Source: Sepiola atlantica
Taxonomy: Eukaryota; Mollusca; Cephalopoda; Sepiida; Sepiolidae
NCBI GenBank assembly: GCA_963556195.1
Contig: OY744531.1
Coordinates: forward strand, 106,715,120 to 106,779,119
Direction of reading: 5' to 3'
Length of the DNA: 64,000 nucleotides
Position numbers and translations under genes: made by a program. Shown here piece after piece: positions 21,495 through 33,946 of the stretch. Position 1 is the first letter of the stretch, and the number at the start of each line of letters is the position of its first letter. Below the pieces are notes generated by a model. That model saw only the letters and a list, made by a program, of their open reading frames with translations, was not told where the DNA came from and searched no databases.

Positions 21495-21790
21495 CCATTA
21501 CAGTAGTACCATTAAACATTAGTACCTAACTATTACATTAGTACCATTAAACATTAGTACCTAACCACTATATGTACTAAGTAAATAGGTAAGATTCTGT
21601 CTCTCGTATTTTAAAAATGCTTCAAGTAAATAAAAATAATAGCAAAAAAATGTAGTTTTGTTTTAAATGCTTCGATAATAAATGTTTTTTTGTTTATAAT
21701 TATTGTTTTATTGCTATTTTTAATCATTCAGAATTTTAAAGTGTTTTTTATGTATTATTGTTAGTTACAACCCTCAGCTAAAAAAAAAAA

Positions 21791-22240
21791 AATGAGATTC
21801 TACTTTTTTAGGCGATTATGTGTGAACACCATCAAAAACTTGTCCGAAAGAAGAAAAAAAAAAAGTATAATTATTTTAGAATGTGGGATCAGTTTCGCAT
21901 ATAAATTTAAAATGATCCCCAATTTCGGGGCCATTCTAGCGTTTTAGGGCATTAAACAAATTTTGTTTTATATAGGAGAACTTCTGTGCATTTTGGGGGG
22001 AGGAGGGGCTTTTTACTTTTTTAGGCGATTACGTGTGGTTTTACAATCTTGCCATCGGACTTAGGGGTTATTAGTAAATAAAAAAAATTGTTAACTGCCC
22101 TAAAAAGTTAGCGTGGCCCGCAAATGGGTGATAATTTTACGTTAAATTTATATACGAAGCTGATCTCCACTCAAAATTCTAAAATAATTGTTTTTTGTTT
22201 TTTTTCACACATAATCGCCTAAAAAAGTAGAACCTCGTCG
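21791..22240. mobile_element. MITE with TIRs beginning near TTCTACTTTTTTAGGCGATT
   Basis: The left arm (21791-21915) and right arm (22135-22240) are reverse complements over about 100 bp with small indels. TTTTTTAGGCGATTACGTGT occurs once more inside (22018). Non-coding. The 21571-21790 and 22241-22700 flanks are AT-rich with nothing recognised. Confidence 0.8.
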
Positions 22241-22699
22241 TTTTTTGGAGGGTGGGGGTGGGCGTGGGTGTTAATCTACAAATTTGCCTTTTTCTATTTT
22301 TTAAATCCGTTACAGTATAAAAGCAAGATAAAACAAATTTCAAAAAAATTTCTGCAAATCTTTTTCTGAACTTCAAGCGAGTTCATATTAAAATTACTAT
22401 CACAACTACAAATAGCTATTATAACCAGATAACAGTTAATATATCTGCTAGTTAAGTGCATGATTAATGTTATCGATTATTATTAGACACCTGCCAGCAT
22501 AATTACTTTGTTTACATGTTGGACAATCTGCTTAGATTTGCTGTCAGTAACCAATCAAGTGTTTGCAACTCTTCTCATACAGTCACTGTATATGGATTGG
22601 GGTTTATATTTAGCAATGTATACGACTTTTGTGTGTTAGGGTTATATACTAGACCACATATTGGATTAGTATTTCTTATATATATATATTATTAGATGT

Positions 22700-23404
22700 C
22701 ATAATAGACTCTCTCTCTCTCTCTCCATTTTTCTTTCTCTCTCTCTCTCTCTCTTTCCCCCTTTCTCTTTCTTCTCTCTCTCTCTTTCTCCCTTTTTCTT
22801 TCTCTCTCTCTTTCCCCCTTTCTCTTTCTTCTCTCTCTCTTTCTCCCTTTTTCTTTCTTCTCTCTCTCTTTCTCCCTTTTTCTTCTCTCTCTCTCTTTCT
22901 CCCTTTTTCTTTCTTCTCTCTCTCTTTCTCCCTTTTTCTTTCTTCTCTCTCTCTTTCTCCCTTTTTCTTCTCTCTCTCTCTTTCTCCCTTTTTCTTTCTT
23001 CTCTCTCTCTTTCTCCCTTTTTCTTTCTTCTCTCTCTCTTTCTCCCTTTTTCTTTCTTCTCTCTCTCTTTCTCCCTTTTTCTTCTCTCTCTCTCTTTCTC
23101 CCTTTTTCTTTCTTCTCTCTCTCTTTCTCCCTTTTTCTTTCTTCTCTCTCTCTTTCTCCCTTTTTCTTTTTTCTCTCTCTCTCTTTCTCCCTTTTTCTTT
23201 CTTCTCTCTCTCTCTTTCTCCCTTTTTCTTTCTTCTCTCTCTCTTTCTCCCTTTCTCTTTCTTCTCTCTCTCTTTCTCCCTTTCTCTTTCTTCTCTCTCT
23301 CTTTCTCCCTTTTTCTTCTTTCTCTCTTTCTCCCTTTTTCTTTCTTCTCTCTCTCTCTCCTCCTTTCTATCTTCCTTTCTCTCTCCCTCTTTCTCTCTCA
23401 CTCT
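22700..23404. repeat. CT-rich minisatellite (about 34-bp units)
   Basis: Repeats of TTTCTTTCTTCTCTCTCTCT plus TTCTCCCTTT cover 700 bp. The strand is almost purely pyrimidine. The long Arg/Glu/Lys frame on the minus strand is an artefact. A second, shorter CT tract (23525-23640) has related flanks on both sides (GTCATAATAGA before, ATTTACATCATTCCAT after), so the whole block appears duplicated. Confidence 0.9.
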
Positions 23405-23795
23405 GTTATTTACATCATTCCATTTTTCTCTTGGAACTTAATAGACACCTGAATATTTTTATACATTTTAATACAATTATGGGTCTATTATGACATCAAA
23501 ATACATTGTAATGTCATAATAGATACTTTCTCTTTCCCTCTCTCTCTCTTCCCCCTTTCTTTCTTTTTCTTTTCGCCATTTCTCTTCCCCTCTCTCTCTT
23601 TCTCTCTTCCCTCTTTCTCTCTCCTCTCCCCCTCTCTCTTAATTATTTACATCATTCCATTCCTCTCACTACTTCTCTTATCATTAGTCCTTTATTTATG
23701 TTATGCGCTCTTCCTCCCACCATCTAAAACGTTCATATACATGTGAAGTGTGCATGGTGACAAGCAAGCAAGATAATAACATCATCAGAATTTTA

Positions 23796-24315
23796 TTAGT
23801 ATTTGGACGTATTAGTATATGGACGTATTAGTATTTGGACGTATTAGTATATGGACGTATTAGCATATGGACGTATTAGCTTATGGATGTATTAGCATAT
23901 GGACGTATTAGTATTTGGACGTATTAGTATATGGACGTATTAGTATTTGGACGTATTAGCATATGGACGTATTAGCTTATGGATGTATTAGCATATGGAC
24001 GTATTAGTATTTGGACGTATTAGTATATGGACGTATTAGTATTTGGACGTATTAGCATATGGACGTATTAGCTTATGGATGTATTAGCATATGGACGTAT
24101 TAGTATTTGGACGTATTAGTATATGGACGTATTAGTATTTGGACGTATTAGCATATGGACGTATTAGCTTATGGATGTATTAGCATATGGACGTATTAGT
24201 ATTTGGACGTATTAGTATATGGACGTATTAGTATTTGGACGTATTAGCATATGGACGTATTAGCTTATGGATGTATTAGCATATGGACGTATTAGTATTT
24301 GGACGTATTAGTATT
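23796..24315. repeat. 16-bp array with 96-bp higher-order unit
   Basis: The 16-bp unit is GGACGTATTAGTATTT, with ATAT, CATAT and CTTAT variants. The rare CTTATGGATG variant recurs at about 23880, 23976, 24072, 24168 and 24264, so blocks of six units (96 bp) were amplified as a whole. Confidence 0.95.
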
Positions 24316-24447
24316 CACATTTTATTAACGATGACATCATGTTTTCAAATTCTTGAAATCTGAAAACATTTATATTTAAAAAGATATATAAGCTATTTTA
24401 CTAGAATATTTAATTCAGGTGGTGGCTCTCGTTTCTCCAATTTTTTT

Positions 24448-24620
24448 TTAATGGAAATCGCTTTAGACAAGGCATGGAGCCACTTGATGTAAGGAGCAAA
24501 AAAAATGGTCAAAAACTAGCCATGTATAAGTGTTAGATTGATAGATTCCAACCCAGAAAACAGCAATTCCCCCCCCCCCCTTTGTCAAAAAGAGGGAGGA
24601 GTCTCTTGTTCAGACCAACA
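24448..24620 (+). repeat. Dispersed repeat family C, copy 2
   Basis: It contains ATGGAAATCGCTTTAGACAA, GAGCCACTTGATGTAAGGAG and CAACCCAGAAAACAGCAATT, then a C run and TTTGTCAAAAAGAGGGAGGA. It is shorter than copies 1 and 4. From 24621 to 25500 only AT-rich sequence and a CTG run (about 25238-25255) are seen. Confidence 0.7.
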
Positions 24621-25499
24621 CAAATTTGATTTTGAATACATTAAAATTAAGACAAGATATAGACTCCTCCTTCTTTACGTATACAAAGTCAATATATATG
24701 TATATATATATTACAAAATTTACTTTCCAGTTATTCATGCAGAACCGGACTTAAATTAAAATGGGTAACTAGAGATGTGAGGTCGTCTCGGATTTTCGAG
24801 TTCTATAACTTCATAAACTTCATAGGGGGGTCACATATTTCCATGACTCCTCCTTTGGTTTCAGTATATTCAGATTCTTAAACAAGCCTAATCGCTGTTA
24901 ATGCCGGTTTTGTGTACCCCCTCTCATAATATGGATTTAGTATATGACACATATGCAGGTGAGTGATGGGAATTTCTGATTTGGCTTCCTGACCATCTGG
25001 CAGTATTGAGAAATGTACTTCCGGTTTTCAGAAATGTACTTCCGGATTTCTGGCCAGTAAAAATGTTTAACTACCTGTTTGTTGGTTTTGCTAACACCCA
25101 GATGTTCTCTTAAATGTGTGTGGTTAGTTTAATGTATACGTGTGGATGCATGCGTACGTATTGAGTTTAAAGTCTTAAAATAGCAAAACTGTGTATGCAA
25201 GCACAATTGCTGTTAGTAAATAGTGTGTTAAATAACTGCTGCTGCTGCTGCTGCTTGCTTTAATCCATTAGCGTTTAACATGCCAAGCTACTGGCAAGTT
25301 AACGAAAATGAATGAATAAAGTTCTTGGAGAAGGAGAAGTTTAGGTGGGAATTTCTTGAAACATTCTGACGTGAAGTCCTGAAATAAATAAATTGAACTC
25401 ATTGTCGAGTTTAAGTTTTTTTTTATAGGATTGTCTGACTGGGCATGCGTACATTCATTTACAATTTGTCATCGAAAAGTAAAGGTCTTTGCTAGCAGC

Positions 25500-25870
25500 A
25501 GTATTATTATTTGTACTCACTAGGAGTTCTCACACAGGTCATCATCAGTGATTGCTCACCGACAACCGGTGGTATTCCCTGGAGTCTGAGTGACAACAAC
25601 TCTCCCCAGATTTCCAGTATTCTCCACCTCTTTTTTTGATAGCTACCGCAAATAACCTTGCAGTATCGCAACAACCGTTTACCATTGATTTCTCGCTGGT
25701 AAGGACCATTGGTCTTCTCTGGGATTTGGGTGGCAATAAGCCTCCCCAAGGTTCCAGCAGTCTCTGCACTTCCAGTGGAGGTCTGGTTTGTGCTGTCCCT
25801 CCTCAGTCTTCTCATCCTCCTTGACCCTATGCAAATATTTTGTGTGGTGTCAGCTTAGGCTGGTACCATT
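25500..25870 (-). mobile_element. Retroposon family R1, copy 2
   Basis: It is the same element as 493-862, with the same minus-strand 5' boundary and 3' CTCCTAGTGAGTACAAATAA tail. It carries 10-20-bp insertions relative to copy 1 (for example CAGTCTCTGCA). Downstream 25871-26040 is ATTT/ATT-rich simple sequence. Confidence 0.6.
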
Positions 25871-25999
25871 TTTAATTTTTTTAATTTTAATTTTATTTTT
25901 ATTTTTTATTTTTAAATATTTTTTAAATTTATTTATTTATTATTATTTTTTTTTAATATTGTTTAAATTTATTTATTTATTATTTTTTATGTTTTTAAA

Positions 26000-26034
<35 letters not shown>

Positions 26035-26436
26035 GTTAAAAGGGAGATAATTCTGCAAGATTTAACGAAATTGTCAAGAATTTATTTTAAATAAAAATTT
26101 GATATCTATTAGTTATTATGGCAAATGTTACAATTGGCGACATAAATTTTTTAAAAAGAAAACATAGTTGAGAAATTAGTCCAAAACAATTGATTTGGGT
26201 TTACTTACTCATGTGTGACGTATTTGCGGTGAAATGTGTGCTTGCTTCCATTATTTGGTTCACAACCATATGTCCTTCAAACAAGAAGTATTTAATAAAA
26301 GCACGTTGCTTGCCAGATTCTCCACCAAAAGATAAATACGCGCAAAAACCGAAAGAAATAAAAAAAAAAGACGGTGAAGAGTATTAATATACAATTCAGG
26401 CTTTTCCGTCATTTTATTGATATCATCACGGATAAA

Positions 26437-26753
26437 GGCTTCTTGGCCTTTTGGCCAAGATCAAAGCGTAGTATCTGTTCCGATACTACATCCTATAGAC
26501 CGGCACCGTCTTGGCCTTCGGGGCTTGATTCCACCGGTCTGTGGGTTTGTCCTGTGCAGTTCTAGGAGGTCCACCCTCCCAGACTTTGCCTCCTCTCTTT
26601 GGGGTGGAGTAAGTTTATCGCTTACTGCCTAAGGTGCCCCTACCGGGGAATGCCGACGGGGCTGCCCAGGGGTTTTTTTGTAGGCCAGAGTGCTCATCTT
26701 CTCGGACGCTGGCTTTTCAAATCCCACTTTCCCGACCTTGTGTCACATCTTAC
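26437..26753 (+). mobile_element. U2-headed SINE with the longest U2 5' end, long form
   Basis: It begins GGCTTCTTGGCCTTTTGGCC and continues AAGATCAAAGCGTAGTATCT, covering U2 snRNA from about nucleotide 3. The body follows (GGGCTTGATTCC, a tRNA B-box-like string; AGGAGGTCCACCCTCCCAGA; CCCTACCGGGGAATGCCGAC). It then has the long-form insert GGCCAGAGTGCTCATCTTCT before the TTTCCCGACC block. The 3' end stops at ACATCTTACA, short of the last hairpin. It is directly followed by a family C repeat. Confidence 0.85.
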
Positions 26754-26789
26754 AATAAAAATGCATGGGAAAATCTTTAAGGCTCTTTC

Positions 26790-27003
26790 AACTAACATAT
26801 CGCTTCCCTTATTTTGTCGTTTAGTCCTCACATTCCATGAGCGATTTTTCTGGCAAAGGGGGAAGAATTGCTGTTTTCTGGGTGGAAATCCATCCATCTA
26901 ACACTTAACGTTGGCTAGTTTTTGACCTTGAAGTAGTATTTTTCTTTTTTAGCTCCTTACATCAAGTGGCTTCATGCCTTGTCTGGAGCGATTTCCATAA
27001 AAA
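26790..27003 (-). repeat. Dispersed repeat family C, copy 3
   Basis: It is the reverse orientation of the sequence at 8873-9115: TTAGTCCTCACATTCCATGA, GGGGGAAGAATTGCTGTTTT, TACATCAAGTGGCTTCATGC and GGAGCGATTTCCAT. About 80 percent similar to the other copies by eye. Confidence 0.75.
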
Positions 27004-27059
27004 AAATATTTAAATCGTTGTTATTTTTTAAATGAATGAAAAAGTAACAACAGTCTTCT

Positions 27060-27273
27060 TCTTTCGTGTGAATCAGATGATTCTGGTGTTGGCATTAGTT
27101 TCCCCGATGTTTTTCTAGTTAGAAATCTTTCTGGAAATACATCGAGAAGGACCACGAGAAGGTTGCCAACATCCCTAAGTGAAAGTGGTACTGTGGAACC
27201 GACTGGATTCGAACTTGGAACACCCAGGTCTTCAGTCCGTGTCGTTATCCACTTAACCACCGTCACCTCCCAT
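27060..27273 (-). mobile_element. tRNA-derived SINE
   Basis: On the minus strand the head (27273 to about 27195) reads GGAGGTGACGGTGGTTAAGT ... AAGTTCGAATCCAGTCGG. TGGTTAAGTGG is a good A box and AGTTCGAATCC a good B box, spaced as in a tRNA with a long variable arm (Ser/Leu-like). The acceptor stem does not pair fully, so it is not a functional tRNA. About 130 bp of unrelated body follows. It would be transcribed by RNA polymerase III if active. Confidence 0.65.
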
Positions 27274-27825
27274 AGCAATAGTGATATAGACCCTATTAAA
27301 TTGGTTTTACACACGGCAAACACAAAGAATGGACAATGGATAATGATCATTATTAATCAACATAAAAAGTGAGATTTATTTCATAGAAAAATTGTTGAAA
27401 ATGTCGCGATGTTTAGTGCGCATTGTAGTACAACATATAGCTAAGAGTTCAAACAAGGAAGTTCGGAAAAAGTCGTTAGAAGATAAAGAGTCATTATTTA
27501 TCTTGGTTGTAATTTGACGAAAGATACGCCCATGTGGCTAATCTGTAAGCTGAATAGAAACGCGTAGCATTGACAAAGTCGTTCTCTCCAAGCTGCTGCT
27601 GATTGTTGCAAACGTCAAATACAAGAACAACGTAGCTGGTTGTTGTAGTCATAGGCTTTCATAGTTTAAATACAAATACAGCTTTCTGAACGGATGGCAG
27701 AAAAAAGTCGTCATAGTTTGAGCGATTTTTGTGCCGTGAAATTTCCAGTCGGGAGTGTCGTAGATTTATGCAACAATGAATCTTGAATCGATCTGGTTGG
27801 GTATTTTCCTTCTTATCACCGCAGG

Positions 27826-28130
27826 AAGATGTTGCACAAAGCCGGGGGGTGGGGGTGGGGGGGGGGGAGAATTAAACCAACGCACCTAAAGAAGGCGCAC
27901 TCTCGCCTCTTAAAGATTGCCTGAGCAGCCTCGTCGATATTTCCTAGTCGGGGCGCCTCAGGCGTTAGCAATACCCCCCCCTCCAAAGAGGGAAGGCAAA
28001 GCCTGGGAGGGTGGACCTCTTAGGACTACCCAGGACCAACACCACAGTCCAACAGATAAAAAGGCCACTGAAATGGCCTAAGTTTCTGCCGGATTGATTG
28101 TCGAGAACGGATTCTCGACTGGTATCTTCC
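27826..28130 (-). mobile_element. U2-SINE relative with different head
   Basis: The body is conserved (CCTCAGGCGTTAGCAATA, GGAAGGCAAAGCCTGGGAGG, GTGGACCTCTTAGGAC). Instead of the U2 head, the 5' side reads GAGAATCCGTTCTCGACAAT and CAATCCGGC, also found at 47743-47983. A poly-G run of about 20 disrupts the 3' part. From 27274 to 27825 nothing is recognised. Confidence 0.65.
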
Positions 28131-28420
28131 AGTGAAGAGCCTCTAATCAACAGAATGTTCGTTCTCTAAATCTGTGTTTTTTTTTTAATATATAAATATC
28201 CCTGTAGAAATCTCTAGATTTTTTTTACTGTTTTTGGCGCGCACGTATTTGATTGGTCAATATTATGCGTAGGTGGCTAAATCGCGCATGCGCACTTCAT
28301 TTAACTTCGCATTCTCAAGGTGAGAACAGCTTCAAGTCAATATCAAACCAAATTAGCCAATACTGACACTGGATAGATGGCATTTAAATATTGCGTTTTT
28401 TGTACACTATCACCTCAGTT

Positions 28421-28580
28421 CGACGGGGCTGCCCAGGCAATTTTTAAATGGCCAGAGTGCTCACCTCTCGAGCGCTGGCTTTTCAAACCCCATTTTCTCG
28501 ACCCGATCTTGGGTCACATCTTACTTGTGGGAGTAAGATAAAACTGGCCTTGTGCCCAACTCCTGAGGAGGAGTAAATAA
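28421..28580 (+). mobile_element. U2-SINE 3' half, long form
   Basis: It starts CGACGGGGCTGCCCAGGCAA and keeps the insert GGCCAGAGTGCTCACCTCTC, the CTTACTTGTGGGAGTAAG hairpin and the tail CTCCTGAGGAGGAGTAAATA. It is truncated at its 5' side, the usual direction for retroposition. From 28581 to 29000 nothing is recognised. Confidence 0.8.
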
Positions 28581-29000
28581 AACCTCAGTTGTACGGTTTT
28601 GTTTATATAACTTATTGTTGATGATCAATCGAATATCTGAAGACAAAATTGCTACTAAGGCTACTGTGACAAATTTGGCCCGAAAAACTCGGGAGGTTTG
28701 TTTGTGTAGACAACCTCAAACTTTTTTCTTTTCTTTTCCCTTCCCACGCTGATTCTACTTGTGCGTATTAACGAAAAAAAGAAAAGAAAAAAAATGAATG
28801 AATGAAAATAGATGAATGGAATTGGGGAGTCACTCAAAGCAGCCACGTCACGAGCAAATATAGTATAATTGCAATTACACTCACACAGGTTCGCATTTTT
28901 GTGGATTTTCTTTATTCTTTTTCTTCTTTTATATGGAATAAAAAAATAGTTTTTTTGCATTGACTGTCGTGTTCAAATCACATTAACATTTACTTTGATT

Positions 29001-29457
29001 CTCCATCTTTCTCTCTCCCCCTCTCTCTCTCCCTCCCCCTCTTTCTCCATTTCTCTCCCTCTCCCTCGTTTTCCCTCTCTCTCCCTCCCTCGTTTTCTCT
29101 CTCTCTCCCTCCCTCTTTCTCTCTCTCTTTCCCCCTCCCTCTTTCTCTCTCCTTCTCTCTCTCTCCCTCTCCCTGTCTCCCTCTCTTTCTCTCTCCCTGT
29201 CTCCCTCTCTTTCTCTCTCCCTGTCTCCCTCTCTTTCTCTCTCCCTGTCTCCCTCTCTTTCTCTCTCCCTCCATCCCTCTTTCTTTCTCTCCCTCCATCC
29301 CTCCCTCTTTCTCTCTCTCTCCCTCCCTCTTTCTCTCTCCCTCCTTCTCTCCGTCTCTCCCTCCCTCTTTCTCTCGCTCCCTCCCTCTTTCTCTCTTCCC
29401 CCTCTCTCTCTTTCTCTCCCTCTCTCTCTTCCTCTCTTCCTCTCTCTCTCTCTCTGA
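29001..29457. repeat. CT-rich microsatellite/minisatellite
   Basis: Nearly pure pyrimidine, with about five CCCTGTCTCCCTCTCTTTCT units in the middle. Long Ser/Leu/Pro and Arg/Glu/Gly frames are translation artefacts. Confidence 0.9.
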
Positions 29458-29606
29458 AATTGCTGTATCTTTGAATTTAGTTGATTTGAGTAAACAGAAC
29501 TTTTTTTTAAAGTTCAGAGCAGCATTATAGCTAGTCGCGCGATATTTAGCTTATAAGTTATTTCAGGATTTTACTTGCTTACATTTGTGAAAGAAAATAA
29601 ATTTAC

Positions 29607-30040
29607 AATAAAGTGAAATTGATAAAATAGAAAGTAGCCACTTAATCATGGCCGTCGTATCTGAAATCGAAAAATGCAAACGGTGTTAATCCCCCCCCCC
29701 CCCCCAAAATCCCCAATTATTTTAGGCCGCATAGCTTTGGAATCTTTAAATTGTTTGTTACTTTTTTACTTTTTAATAATTAAACTATTAAAAAATATAT
29801 ATTAAAAAAATTCTTTAAATTCCAATTATAAAAAATGTTTGATTTCATTATTTGTTAATAATTTAACAAATTGTTGAAAACGAATTATTATTTGCAAAAA
29901 AAAAAAAAAAAAAAAATCCGACTTAAAATATAATTGGGGATTTTTTAAATTTTTTATTAACACCGCTTCGCAATTTCCAATTTCAGTTATGGCGGCCATT
30001 ATGAAGTGGATACTTTCTATTCTACCGTGAAATTATTAAA
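29607..30040. mobile_element. MITE with about 80-bp TIRs
   Basis: The left arm (29607-29692) contains ATAGAAAGTAGCCACTTAAT and GCAAACGGTGTTAAT. The right arm (29955-30040) is its reverse complement with mismatches (ATTAACACCG ... GAAGTGGATACTTTCTAT). The interior has a poly-C run (about 29691-29704) and a poly-A run (about 29897-29917). Non-coding. Confidence 0.75.
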
Positions 30041-30084
30041 CAGAACATTTTTTTTTTAAAATTTATTTCGGATTTCGAGATTTG

Positions 30085-30485
30085 GTGCTTATCCAGTTTA
30101 GCGGGTACTTAAAAAAAAAACCTAAGGAATATCACGGGCTGAATAAATCCTATACCAAAAAGCACGTAAATTAATCAAGCAGTTTTTTTATATATAAAAG
30201 AAAATTCAATTTTAGCGATTTACGAAGAGGAAGTGCAAATATGACAGCCATTTTTATTTATTCAAAGGGGGATAAGCGTAATTCATTTACGGTTATTCCC
30301 CTTTGAATAATACCCAAAATGGCTGTCATATATGCACTTCGTCTTCGTAAATCGCTAAAATGTAATTTTCTTTTATATAAAAAAAAACTTGATTAATTTA
30401 CGTGCTTTTTTGTATAGGATATATTCAGCCCGTGATATTCCTTAGGTTTTTTTTTTTTTAAGTACCCGCTAAACTGGATAAGCAC
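30085..30485. repeat. Large foldback, about 190-bp arms
   Basis: The sequence from GTGCTTATCCAGTTTAGCGG (30085) returns as its reverse complement ending at 30485, with a loop of under 20 bp around 30283. The arms are nearly identical, so the RNA would form an almost continuous 190-bp duplex. Confidence 0.9.
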
Positions 30486-31190
30486 CCGGGATTTACAACC
30501 TGTGTGTTTAAAGAGAAGGATGCAAAAAAAACGATAATAATTTTTCTTTTTTTTTCTCTAAACTTGTAAATAATCTCAATTTTCAAAGTTTATCATTTCA
30601 ACGGCGTTTCAAATTGTAGGAACACCCATCCCATTAATAAAATCTAAGTTAAAAATAAACCAGAATTAATCAACTCAGAATTTAGCGATTATTCGAATTT
30701 ACAAACCCCGATTTTTTTTTTGATGAATCGAATTGTCCCGTCCGCGGTGTAATGACGTCATAAAAAGTTTCTCACAAAAAATGTCCAACGCTTTCAACAA
30801 TTCGGTCAAGGAAATACAGCATTTAACCTTTTCGCTTTGTTTCTATTTCAAAATCTGCAACATTGTTCAAGTTTTAGCAAGTTGTTAGAAAAGTAAATAG
30901 TTTGATTTTCTGTTGATACAGCAGATGCACCTCGGTAGATAGCAACGTAAAATCCCATTGATTTCTAATACTAATTGTACCTACCCAGCGTTGCCCGGGA
31001 GTCTCTTTACTTTCATTTTTGTTTCGTTATCTCTTCCAAATTTGTCTTTTCTCTTGAAATATTTACATTTCTGGAAAGATAATTCAATGAATATGTTAAA
31101 AAAAATCGGGTTTGCATTATAATCGATCGGACGTTAAAATTTAAATTCCATAAATACTTTCGAGTATGTTTTAAGCATTAAATTTATTAT
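30486..31190. other. AT-rich spacer with a short shared motif
   Basis: No gene is seen. The string CAGCGTTGCCCGGGAG (about 30987) is closely echoed by CTGCGTTGCCCGGGTC at 31208. This is a motif I have seen at the ends of invertebrate retroelements, so both may be tiny element termini. Confidence 0.4.
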
Positions 31191-31233
31191 CAACTAGCAG
31201 GGCTAACCTGCGTTGCCCGGGTCAAAAGTGTAA

Positions 31234-31392
<159 letters not shown>

Positions 31393-32739
31393 TTATATAG
31401 ATTCCTGGAGGAATGAGTCGACATAAGGGAATTAACTCCTAAAAAAAAATCAGAGTTACTTCCTTTCAGTTAGTGGCTGAAAAACAGACACCCCCTCCCC
31501 CTGAGATCTGCGCCAGTTTAGGGTCAAAGAATGAATTTTTTTTTCTTATAAATTTTAGAAATTATTCATTCCGGGCAATGCTAATCAAGAATATACACAC
31601 TTTGTGGGTCTTTGTTGAGCCAGAGATGCAGTGCATACCTATTTTTTTTTTTACTAAATTATTACATTTATTGAATTTATTACGGGGGGGGGGAGAAGAA
31701 TGTGAAGATCGCCATTTTGTATTAGCATCGGTATCCATCTTATTTAATCTTTGTTTAATACGAAGAAAAGGGGTCACCGATTTTTGGCTAAAAGGACAAA
31801 CTTCTTCTCTACAATTTAAATCAATTTTATTCAAACGGTTCCATTCACACAAAGAATGGTCCGGTAAAAGTTATGAAAACAAGAATACAAAATAGGTTGA
31901 GTCTGTCAACATATGTTTTCAAGAAATGAAATTGAGTCCGTGAGTTTCATCTTGTCTAGCAAAGCTATCCATAGTGATAAGGAGAGAAATATAACGTCTG
32001 GTCACATTGAAAAACGGTTTGCACAGAAACAGAAGTTTCCTACCACGCAAACAGTGTTCTTAGCGCACAATGTATAGATCACTCCGCGAGTGAGAACATA
32101 CAAGTGTGTTCTTACCAAACCACATATTAATCACTTTGCGATAAGATGACAATATTTTTTATATATAATAAATCAAATATTTCGGACGGACATCCGTCCT
32201 TTTTCAATGAAAATAAGAATCCGACATTATTTCATTTCAGAAATCACGCTTATTTATATACACATACAAAAAAATTATTTCACTTTTTTTTCCTACTTTT
32301 TAACAAAATCGCAATATGTGAAAAATGATTACACTCAAATCTCTTCGTTTAAAAAATTATAAATTTAAATTTATTCGTAATGTCCATGTTGTTTGAACAC
32401 TCACTCTGATTTTCAAACTAAAAACAGAGTAAAGTTTGATGATAGTTTATTGCCGGTCGACTGAGGCGCCCCCACCGAGTAAAACCGAAGGGTCTGATCC
32501 AGGCTATTTTTATAACCATTCAGATTGCTCCTTCCTTGGGGGAGCTGGATTGCCCACTGACACCATGTGTAACTTTGCTGCAGTGAGAAGCGAGTAAATA
32601 ATCCCACTCTTTCGTTCGTCGTGACTTTTTGTGATGTTCGAGCACTCAGAGAGGACAATTACACGCTATAACAACTTATCAGAAGTTTATTAAAAAACGT
32701 AACAATTACTAGTTTTATCTCTCCTTTAAACAAAAATGG

Positions 32740-33262
32740 AAAACATCTTTCTCTCCCACTTTTCTCTCTTTCTCTCTCCCCCTTTCTCTCTCCCTCTTTC
32801 TCTCTCTCCCCCTTTTCTCTCTTTCTCTCTCTCTCCCCTTTTCTCTCTCTCCTCCCTTTTCTTTCTTTCTCTCTCTCCCCTTTTCTCTCTCTCCCCTTTT
32901 CTCTCTTTCTCTCTCTCCCCCCTTTTCTCTCTCTCTCCCCTTTTCTCTCTTTCTCTCTTTCTCTCTCCCCCTTTCTCTCTCTCCCCCTTTCTCTCTTTCC
33001 CCCTTTTTCTCTCCCCCCCCTTTCTCCCCCCTTCTCTCTCTCCCTTTCTCTCTCTCTCTCCCCCTTTCTCTTTCTCCTCCTTTCTTTTACTTTCTCCCCC
33101 CCTTTCTCTCTTTCCCCCCTTTTCTCTCTCTTTCTCTCTCTCCCCCTTTCTCTCTCTCCCCCTTTCTCTCTCTCCCCCTTTCTCTCTCTTCCCTTTCTGA
33201 CTCTTTCTCTCTCTCCCCTCTCTCATTCTCTCTTCCCCTCCCCCTCTCTCTATTTCTCTTAA
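32740..33262. repeat. CT-rich minisatellite
   Basis: Irregular CCCCTTTCTCTCTC and CCCCTTTTCTCTCT units over 520 bp. Charged and Ser/Leu/Phe frames on both strands are artefacts. From 33263 to 33946 nothing is recognised. Confidence 0.9.
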
Positions 33263-33946
33263 AAGAAAAGAGAAACATTTTACCATTTTGGGGGTTGTTT
33301 CAATCAAAGAAATGTGAAAATAATGTTTTTCTTTGTTTTTGTAAATTATTTACCCGTAAAAATAATTTTTCCATATCCTCCAACTACAAAATTATGAACT
33401 TAAGTCATCGTTCTTCCTTAGCCTCTTCTGTGCTTGTTTATAAAGATGGCGACTATATTTTTGGTCGAGTTTTCTATTTCTGCACATCACAATTAACTCA
33501 TCGTTATTTAAAATCTAAACTTATAAAATGTAATCCATAAAGTTTAAATAAATTGTTACAGCTTTCCTTTTGAAAACTAATATATTAGCACACGCCCTTC
33601 TTACGCCTTGACACACGTCCTCCACTTACTAGGTGGGATCCTTTAAATTTAATGGTACAGGAATTTCACACGCACAAAAAAAAAAGATGGGAGCGTAAAA
33701 TCAGAAATACTACACATTCCTTTATTCATTCATGAAAACTTCACGACACGCCCACGTGTTTATTTGGTTTTTTATTACTTTCTAACATTTAAAAAAGAAA
33801 GAAATTCGACGTTGATTAGGACGTTTTGTGAAAACTATCGTCATTTTGTAAACGTTACAAAAATAATTACAACGGTGCAATTGCATACATTGACTATAAT
33901 GCAGAAATAATCATTGACCATATACATTATATATATATATAATATA

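Noticed and set aside
22676..23401. 241-codon Arg/Glu/Lys-rich protein
   Set aside because: Purine strand of a CT minisatellite. It resembles a coiled coil only because of composition.
27195..27273. A functional tRNA gene
   Set aside because: A and B boxes are good, but the acceptor stem does not pair and a non-tRNA body follows. A SINE head is more likely.
31473..31895. 140-codon ORF as a possible gene
   Set aside because: AT-rich, crosses poly-T and poly-G runs, no recognisable motif, and the opposite strand is equally open.
32726..33307. 193-codon charged frame and its 154-codon partner
   Set aside because: CT microsatellite translations on the two strands.
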